Of a DNA stretch of 64,000 nt, positions 58,101 through 64,000 are shown one piece after another (positions within the stretch are counted from its first letter, which is position 1; every line of letters starts with the position of its first letter). The DNA comes from Oryza sativa Japonica Group (lineage: Eukaryota; Streptophyta; Magnoliopsida; Poales; Poaceae). The stretch is from the NCBI RefSeq assembly GCF_034140825.1, contig NC_089035.1, positions 42,214,001-42,278,000 of the forward strand, read 5' to 3'. The position numbers and the translations under genes are program-made. A model generated the notes under the pieces. It saw only the letters and a list, made by a program, of their open reading frames with translations. It searched no databases and was not told the DNA's origin.

Positions 58101-58160
58101 ACGAATAAAATGCTGCAGACTGAAGTTGAAGAAGTTGTGCTCAATTGGTTTAATCCTGTA
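52119..58160 (+). CDS. Ulp1/C48-like protease gene of the MULE
   Basis: About 15 exons; well-marked ones are 52119-52217, 52306-52368, 53813-54439, 54534-54707, 54819-55136, 56231-56526, 56880-56979, 57051-57184, 57274-57372 and 57968-58157. The start ATG follows a CAG acceptor (MPRVQTSRLGKNPIEVDSD), suggesting a non-coding leader exon. The 53813-54707 part (CVHHILGLPIGG, LGGCWFLWAVLYLDYVEFG) is the N-terminal domain typical of grass Ulp1-type transposon proteins. The C-terminal part is the SUMO-protease-like fold: EHWFLFVVDIK supplies His, VLLDS supplies Asp, and FDSGIFVMKC corresponds to the D-C-G-I-F-V-M active-site segment. The catalytic Cys codon is TCT (Ser) here, so proteolysis is doubtful. 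It converges on the transposase gene. Confidence 0.75.
53330..53480. repeat. Copy 1 of a direct repeat shared with 63580-63735
   Basis: Lies in the 1.3-kb third intron of the Ulp1 gene. AATTTCAAATCACTGTAATT, then TCTACTTC, and GCATATGTATGGCAGCATGG are shared with the right-hand part of the element. Confidence 0.85.
57818..57845. repeat. (AAT)n microsatellite in Ulp1 intron
   Basis: About nine AAT units in the 590-bp intron preceding the active-site exon. Confidence 0.9.
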
Positions 58161-58440
58161 AGTGTGTTTTTATTTTTTTCCTATTCTTGTTTTTTGATAC
58201 ATCTTTAGTTATGAAAAAAATGTTTTTCATTTTTTATTTGTATGCTCAATTTGTTGGTGAAGGCTGAAATTTTTCAGAAAGATAGTTGCTATGAAAATTG
58301 GTTTAATCTTGTAAGTGTCTTTTATTTTTTGCCATTCTTGTTTTTTGGATTCTTTCATAGTTTTGAAAATATTATTTTTGTTTGTTATTGTAGGATCAAT
58401 TTGCTGGTGAAGGCTGAATTTGTCCAGAAGATTAGTCGCT
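58137..58440 (+). repeat. Tandemly repeated terminal-exon block of the Ulp1 gene
   Basis: The end of the last called exon (AATTGGTTTAATCCTGTAAGTG) recurs near 58299 as AATTGGTTTAATCTTGTAAGTG. The following block CAATTTG(T/C)TGGTGAAGGCTGA occurs at about 58248 and 58396. So three staggered copies of a unit of roughly 120-150 bp with donor and acceptor signals follow one another and could give alternative C-termini such as LVKAEFVQKISRYIKL. Confidence 0.6.
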
Positions 58441-58848
58441 ATATAAAACTGTAGTGTGTGCTAGCATAGTGGAATGTATAGGATCATAGTGAATGCATTT
58501 TTGCAGTGCCATTACATATTCCTGTAGTGAATACAGATGTTCACTTACATCAAATACTTTTAGTATGAATACACATATATAGTGTGTGTAGTGCAGTAAT
58601 ACAGTGAAAAACATTAAGGTCTAATACTTTCAGTCTCAAAATTTGACATCCTTGTTTTCTGTCTTCTAATTTAATTTGTTCTTTTTTGTGCTTCCTTGAT
58701 CTTTAGGTAGCTTGCTTCCTTTGTCATTTTCTTCATGTTTCTTCTTCCTAGCGGGCATTGCTTGCTTCTCTATTGTCCCTGCAATACAAAAATTTATATC
58801 CATTAGCTTGATTTTTTTTGCTTGCCCATGTTTGTAATATTTTACATA

Positions 58849-61272
58849 TTATTCATTTCTTTTACTTGTTGTTGTAGTCTTCTGTATTTTCTTTGTACTT
58901 CTTGCAATTCGCATCAGCGGGCAATTTTCTATTGTGTGACTTGTTCTTCCACATCTTGTACAATGTTTTTTTGGCTGTTCTTTTATCTTCTCTACCATCC
59001 CTTTTGTTCTTGTTGATTTTTTCCCCTTTGTGTTAGCTATGTCAGGGTCTTGAATATCTTCTTGCTCATTTGTTGTTTCTTTTTCTGCTTGATCCTCACT
59101 TGTGTTTTCCACCGTGTTGCTTTCATCAATTGTTGCTTGATTTTGAGCTGCATCTTCAATTATCAAGTCAAGGTTGCTATCCAGATTATCAATCTCTCCT
59201 AGCAGGTACTCATATGTTTCCTTACTTTTTGATGCCTTTGATGCCATGTTGCATATTCTTCTAGATAATACATTGAACCTTAGCACAGAACTGTTCTCAT
59301 CATTTGTTGCAAGTTGCATGCTCACCGTTAATTTTCTCTCCTTTTTCCTCCATCTTTCAATTATGTACTTATCAGGAATCTTGCTCATTTTCAGATACAA
59401 CATCACTTTCAAAACATGGCTGCATAGGATTCCATCTTTGGAGAACTTTGCACATATGCACATGAAGTTTTCTTGTGGTAAGTCTGTCATCACAACATAT
59501 CTTCTTGGTCTGAATTCTTGTTGTTTCAGATTTGGCGCTGCATATACTTCATATGCTTTTCCTTGTTGTATAGCTGCCACTTCTAGATTTAGTGTTCCCT
59601 TCAATTCATCTTGAAACTTATCAAATATCCCATGGTTGTATAGGTCTGCTGCTTGTTCTTCTATCATGTAATTTGACCAAAAAGACTTTGGCTTCTTGTT
59701 TCTGGATTCATAATCTTTCCCATACTCAGTGTCGAAGATGATGTCATTGATTGTTTCATATTCCAGTAGAAAAGTCATGACACTATGTGTTGGGCCAACT
59801 CCCCTTTTAAACCTTGCATTTGTGCCCTCACTAAGTGCTGTGCTATGTATAAATGGGCAAAAATCTGTTTTGGAATACACCGGTATAAAATTCTTCCTTG
59901 TTCTCCACATTATTTCCAGATATTTGATATTTTCCAAGTTGTACTGTGCAATCATTTGCAACCATAGGCTTTCAAATTCAGCTCTTGTCAAGCTATTGTG
60001 CACAATGTCATTAAATTCTGCATAGAGATCTTTCCTTCTCTTGTCTGAAAATGTATTTCCTGACCTTTCTCTACATTTCTTCAAAATGTGGAACAAACAA
60101 TTTCTATGTTTGCTGTTTGGAAATACTTGACGTATAGCTGCCCTCATTGCCAAGTCTTGATCTGTTATAATTGTTTCTGGATGTTTTCCTCCCATGGCTG
60201 TTAGGAACGTTTCAAAAACCCATTTGAAAGTTTCTGTAGTTTCATCTCCTAAAAATGCACATGCAAAAATGCATATGTTTCCATGGCCTGTAACACCAAC
60301 TATTGGAGCAAATGGCATATTATATCTGTTAGTTTTGTAAGTTGTGTCGAAACTCACAAATTCACCATATTGCTCATAGAGTTGTGTTGACCTCCCATCA
60401 GTCCAGAACATGCTCTTAACTTTGTTATTCTCATCTAGAGTCAGCTTGTAATAGTAGCCAGGATCTTTTGCTTCTTTTTGCCTTAGATATTCCATCACTT
60501 GATTCATGTCAGTATTTCTTGTCTCTGAGTTAATTGCTGTTCCAACATTGCTGACGTCTTTTCTGGTATATGGCAGTGCTGCTATGCCTCCTCTGAGAAA
60601 TGACAATATTGAAATCATATTTCTCGTGGGTATGTTGCATTGTTTCAAAGTCCTTATCAACTTTTTCTCTTCATCCGTCATATGTTTGTGTGATCTGAGG
60701 AACTTTGCTTCTCTATTGGGTGTGAGTGTATGGTTATGGTTGAGATTCATGCTTAGTATTCTCCAAACATCACCTTCAAGCCTCACTGTTAGCATGCATT
60801 TGCAATCAGTTCTGTCAATCACCTGTGTATTCCTCTGCTGCTGAGTTTTCTTTTTTTTCTTCTTCTGACCATCATCATTCTTACCATACCTGTAGCACTG
60901 GTATGTGTACTTGGTGATCTGACCAAATCTTTTTTTGCTTGTAGATTTGTAGTGGTGTGTAATGACTACAGAAAATCCCACTTGATATGCATAGAAGTTG
61001 AAGAAACTACGCGCTTCTTCATGAGTTCTGAATTTCTTGCCAATGCAAGGTATGTGTTTCTTGTCAATTACTACAGGAGTGTTATCTTGGCTATCTTCTT
61101 CATTAGCCAAGTAGTTGTTAATGTCTTCTTCATTGATAGTGTCATTGTCCTCTGCTGAGGTAGCTTTTGTCTCACTTGTTGTTTCTTCTTGCCCAACATG
61201 TTGCTCAACTTGTTCAATTGCTGTGATTGTATTGATTTGGGAATCTTGCTGAAGCATGTTTGAAGTCCCTTC
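58849..61272 (-). CDS. FAR1/MuDR-type MULE transposase, main exon
   Basis: A single exon codes about 805 residues (from EGTSNMLQQDSQ after a TTTTCAG acceptor to the stop at 58849). In order it shows an acidic N-terminal part; a FAR1-type zinc-binding domain (RTHEEARSFFNFYAYQVGF ... DCKCMLTV ... NHNHTL); the MULE DDE catalytic core with D in FVSFDTTYKTNRYNMPF and D in IITDQDLAMRAA; then HRNCLFHILKKC; a SWIM zinc finger CICAKFSKDGILCSHVLKV; and a CCHC knuckle CTRCGRTSHTIENC near the C-terminus. The frame is intact over its full length, so the transposase could be functional or recently so. Relatives include Jittery-like MULE transposases and the domesticated FHY3/FAR1 regulators. The position inside a MULE with a convergent Ulp1 gene favours the transposon reading over a host FRS gene. 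Confidence 0.9.
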   Translation of the reverse strand, partial: EGTSNMLQQDSQINTITAIEQVEQHVGQEETTSETKATSAEDNDTINEEDINNYLANEEDSQDNTPVVIDKKHIPCIGKKFRTHEEARSFFNFYAYQVGFSVVITHHYKSTSKKRFGQITKYTYQCYRYGKNDDGQKKKKKKTQQQRNTQVIDRTDCKCMLTVRLEGDVWRILSMNLNHNHTLTPNREAKFLRSHKHMTDEEKKLIRTLKQCNIPTRNMISILSFLRGGIAALPYTRKDVSNVGTAINSETRNTDMNQVMEYLRQKEAKDPGYYYKLTLDENNKVKSMFWTDGRSTQLYEQYGEFVSFDTTYKTNRYNMPFAPIVGVTGHGNICIFACAFLGDETTETFKWVFETFLTAMGGKHPETIITDQDLAMRAAIRQVFPNSKHRNCLFHILKKCRERSGNTFSDKRRKDLYAEFNDIVHNSLTRAEFESLWLQMIAQYNLENIKYLEIMWRTRKNFIPVYSKTDFCPFIHSTALSEGTNARFKRGVGPTHSVMTFLLEYETINDIIFDTEYGKDYESRNKKPKSFWSNYMIEEQAADLYNHGIFDKFQDELKGTLNLEVAAIQQGKAYEVYAAPNLKQQEFRPRRYVVMTDLPQENFMCICAKFSKDGILCSHVLKVMLYLKMSKIPDKYIIERWRKKERKLTVSMQLATNDENSSVLRFNVLSRRICNMASKASKSKETYEYLLGEIDNLDSNLDLIIEDAAQNQATIDESNTVENTSEDQAEKETTNEQEDIQDPDIANTKGKKSTRTKGMVEKIKEQPKKHCTRCGRTSHTIENCPLMRIARSTKKIQKTTTTSKRNE

Positions 61273-63485
61273 CTGAAAATTTTGTTCAAGTAATATGTCA
61301 GCACCATTGCAGATCTATCCTCCTAACATTATTTGAATAAGTATTGTGTTTTTCAAATAAGTGATAGTATACCTGCTCATTTTCATCATCTGAATTCAGC
61401 TCCACATAATCATCATTTTCAGTCGCCATATCCACTTCATTGTCCTGCATGTTTTGTGATGGTTAGACTTATATCTTGATAATTCTTGCTGATATAGGGT
61501 TTTTTTGTTGCAAAGTTTATTTTACCTTTGTAGTGAAATGGCTATTTTTTGATTGATACAGCTCTTCTATTCTTGCTGTTGTATTCTGCCAAACAATAAG
61601 TTCTTGTTAATCAATAGTGCAAAATAGCTTAAGTCTAAACAATTTGAAGTCAATATTTTAGCTAAAATCACCTCAGCAAAAGGTGTGATGTATTTGCTGT
61701 TGTAAATCTGATCAAATTCTTCATAGCTCCAGTGTGTAGTTGATATGTGTTGCTCATATGTCATATCCTGCTGCTCTTCTAGTTCTGGAGAAAATCTACT
61801 GGTTGTTAAGATCATTGAATTCTGCAATATCAAAAAACAGTAGTTAGTACTGATTTAAATGACTAATTAGGGAATTGTTACATAAGTATTCATAAATTTT
61901 TATTCTTACATCAAATGCTGGTGTCCGAAGTAGACTTGTAAAGCTTTCTTGTCCTCCCTGCATATTCATAGTTTACATATCAGTTCATTTATTATTTTCT
62001 CTTTTTTTTTGTTAGGTATATAATGTAAGTTGATATGCTTACTGTTTGTTGCTGTATGGTGACAGTTGGACTATGAATTATTTGGTGCATGAGGTTAGTG
62101 TAGCTCAACTGTCCTTCCTGCACAGTTATATGTTTATTAGTTTATAACTGCATGTATAAAATAGTTTTATATGCTACATCTATGCTTTTTGATTAGTGTA
62201 CCTGTCTTGGGTCTGAGTTTAGCAATGTGAATTGATCATATAGCATTTGTCCTCCATAATTGACAACTTCTGATGCAATTGTTCCTATGGTATTGCTTAA
62301 TTCTGGTGAATTGAAGTTTTTTCCTACGTGTTGTATTTTCCTGCATCCTGCATTTTGAAAAAGATAAAGATCAGAATATTAGATCAGTGTATGTTGCAAT
62401 TGTTTTGTTGGAGCTTGTCGACCTGGTAGTTTAGAAACTTAGTTAGTACCTAAATGGGGCATTTTGCTGCTGCTTCCTTCACCCTCCTGCAAATTGTAGA
62501 TATTAGGACTTCCTGCATATGCCAGCCTCCCTGTAAAATTTATATAAATCATTAGAGCATATGTTAGAATCAACAAACATAATTGTAGTTACCTTTATTT
62601 ATTCTTAGAGCAAAATTTATTCAAATATATTTTCTGACCTGGAGCCATGTTGATGTTTCTTTTGCTTCCTTCAATATGCATTGCATCATTTTTGCTCTCC
62701 TCTGATTGTTGTCTAATTGTTTCTCCTTCTTGTATTGCTTCACGACCTGTGCCATGGGAGAAATGAAGTATATGAGGTACTGATTTGTTAAATAGGTATG
62801 TCTTTTGAGAATCATTTGTATTTTTTAGCATGTATTGAGCTTTAGCAGTATATGTTCAGTGTGGCATTTGCATGTTTTATGTCAAACATGAATATATTTT
62901 TCAAATACATTGTGGTTGCACCAAAATTACAATACACATACATGTTACACTTCAATTATACCAAAATTATAGTGTACTTACATGACAAATAAACTGAATT
63001 TACAAATGTAATTTTAGTCATAAATTGTTGTAATTTTAGTTATAAACTGAACCACATTTGTAGTGCACTTACTTGTCATATAAACTGTTTTTACAATTGT
63101 AATTTTAGTTATAAATCACTGTAAGTTTTATACTTTTTGGATTTATTACATGTTGTATCAACTGAACTTACAAATGTAATTTTAGATATAAAGCACTGTA
63201 ATTTTTGGCCATAATATTTAGGTCAAATTATGATTGTTAGCCTAGAATGGTTTTGCATATATTTTTAAAATTTCTGTATTTAGGCACATATGTGATTGTA
63301 TTTCTGTGTGTTTGGTATTGAGTGGCAAGTGAAAGGAGTGGTATATATGTGATTATTATATTTGGCTATGTAGTTGAAGTTTTTGAAATTGTGAGATGTT
63401 TTGTACTTGAATAAGTAGTGTAGTGTTGCAATACCTTTTTTCTCCATGGATCCAACCTTGACTGGTTCAGTAAATTTCATTCCTG
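61273..63485 (-). CDS. Probable small upstream exons of the transposase gene
   Basis: Several short minus-strand open stretches bounded by AG and GT signals precede the main exon: about 61376-61447 (DNEVDMATENDDYVELNSDD), 61529-61586 (TTARIEELYQSKNSHFTTK), 61672-61822 (STTHWSYEEFDQIYNSKYI), 61911-61959 (GGQESFTSLLRTPAFD), 62041-62119 (QLSYTNLMHQIIHSPTV), 62200-62342 (VGKNFNSPELSNTIGTIASE), 62637-62750 (GREAIQEGETIRQQSEESK) and 63435-63484 (GMKFTEPVKVGSMEKKG). They encode hydrophilic, acidic, Gln/Ser-rich peptide without a known domain. They are read from splice signals by eye. The true 5' end may lie beyond 63500. Confidence 0.45.
62930..63215. repeat. Diverged AT-rich tandem repeats near the MULE right side
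   Basis: Three to four staggered copies of a block with ACTGAA(TT)TACAA(A/T)TGTAATTTTAG, TATAAATCACTGTAA and GTGCACTTAC. Related blocks occur around 53330 and 63580. Such subterminal repeats could be transposase binding regions. Confidence 0.6.
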
Positions 63486-63579
63486 CAAAATTCATGGAAT
63501 AAATTAGTATACATGTCCACTGAAACCATCTTACTAGAATGTTAAGTATTACATATTTATTTACATAGCTTATTCACAA

Positions 63580-63735
63580 AAATTACAGTGAAGTTACACG
63601 CAATATAAATTGTTTTTACAACTGTAATTTCTAATTTTAATTTTAATTTCAAATCACTGTAATTTCTACTTCCAGTGTTTGATTTTGCATATGTATGGCA
63701 GCATGGATAGTGCTATTTAAGATTGGGTGCTATGT
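63580..63735. repeat. Copy 2 of the direct repeat shared with 53330-53480
   Basis: Same AATTTCAAATCACTGTAATT, TTTGATTTTGCATATGTATG and AAGATTGGGTGCTAT blocks as at 53330-53480, in the same orientation. Confidence 0.85.
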
Positions 63736-64000
63736 TAATGTGTTTTGAGTGTTTAACCCTTTTCTAGTTTTGATAACAATGGTGTGAAAGTAGTAGTGTT
63801 TAACCCTTAATGTATTTTTTAATATTTTGTATCCTTCACCCTGCAGCTGAACATTTTCCTGTGATTTTTTTTTCAAAGTTGTACTATGATATTTTTTTTA
63901 AATTTCTACATGATGTTCAGATCAACATAGTATGTGATTTTTTTAAAAGAAAATACCTAATTGTAGTTTTTCCTTGTTTGTCTCCCCAGATTCCTTTTTC

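Larger units (their letters stand above)
50720..64000. mobile_element. Large Ulp1-carrying MULE, right end beyond the window
   Basis: A transposase gene of the FAR1/MuDR class (minus strand, 58849 to about 63485) and an Ulp1-like protease gene (plus strand, 52119-58160) converge. This is the arrangement known for Ulp1-bearing MULEs (Kaonashi-type in Arabidopsis, with grass relatives). I could not find the terminal inverted repeats. The left end is probably between 50720 and 50960, where host-like F-box upstream sequence gives way to a GC-rich leader, and the right end lies past 64000. The interior has AT-rich introns of uniform style and shared repeats near both sides, supporting one unit of more than 13 kb. 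Confidence 0.7.

Noticed and set aside
58849-61272. Host FHY3/FAR1-type (FRS) regulatory gene
   Set aside because: Domain order alone cannot exclude it, but the convergent Ulp1 gene, the shared intron style and the repeat-rich surroundings favour a MULE transposase.
1-64000. tRNA, rRNA or other structured RNA genes
   Set aside because: I saw no cloverleaf with conserved A and B boxes and no rRNA-like blocks. The primer-site sequence at 42475 is part of the copia element, not a tRNA gene.

Overview
The window looks like cultivated-rice-type grass nuclear DNA (Oryza, very probably O. sativa). The evidence is GC-rich coding exons with plant-type introns, Stowaway- and Tourist-like MITEs, Mutator-like (MULE), hAT and LTR elements inserted into each other, and a gene order (BAT-type amino acid permeases, RRM protein, WD40, NAC, LCAT-like, GH17 glucanase cluster, F-box) that I recall from the distal long arm of rice chromosome 1. 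That placement is from memory and is not proved here.

Layout. 1-1.06 kb: GC-rich unclassified DNA. 1.06-10.3 kb: two tandem minus-strand BAT/GABA-permease-like genes with seven exons each, plus a third fragment at 10.75 kb. 11.25-15.8 kb: a 13-exon minus-strand gene for a three-RRM hnRNP-like protein. 19.4-20.7 kb: an intronless WD40 gene. 21.4-22.05 kb: a divergent NAC-domain gene. 22.9-24.0 kb: an LCAT-like gene whose 5' end is replaced by hAT transposon sequence. 24.8-28.7 kb: a 3.9-kb solo LTR with a perfect target duplication. 29.7-41.8 kb: three beta-1,3-glucanase (GH17) genes. A and B are in tandem on the minus strand, and C is inverted. 42.1-49.6 kb: an F-box/LRR gene whose last intron holds a young Ty1/copia element. 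About 50.7 kb to beyond the window end: a large MULE carrying an Ulp1-like gene and a FAR1/MuDR-type transposase gene in convergent orientation.

The centre of the window is a history of nested duplications. An 820-bp segment that starts at the NAC stop codon recurs at 32.4 kb. There it is followed by an inverted NAC pseudogene interrupted by a complete hAT element. GH17-B and GH17-C sit head to head in an imperfect inverted duplication of about 7.8 kb (34.34-42.15 kb). Its centre holds a foldback MULE with a perfect 9-bp target duplication and a hAT element nested inside. The right edge of this inverted duplication cuts into the F-box gene.

Most notable observations: a duplicated 19-nt microexon in the second permease gene that is usable only one copy at a time; GH17 genes with a 7-nt first coding exon and no signal peptide; a potential NAC-derived hairpin; a transposon-supplied start codon for the LCAT-like gene; and the Ulp1-carrying MULE, whose protease has Ser in place of the catalytic Cys. 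Exon coordinates were read by eye from splice signals and frame continuity; I ran no alignments or database searches.
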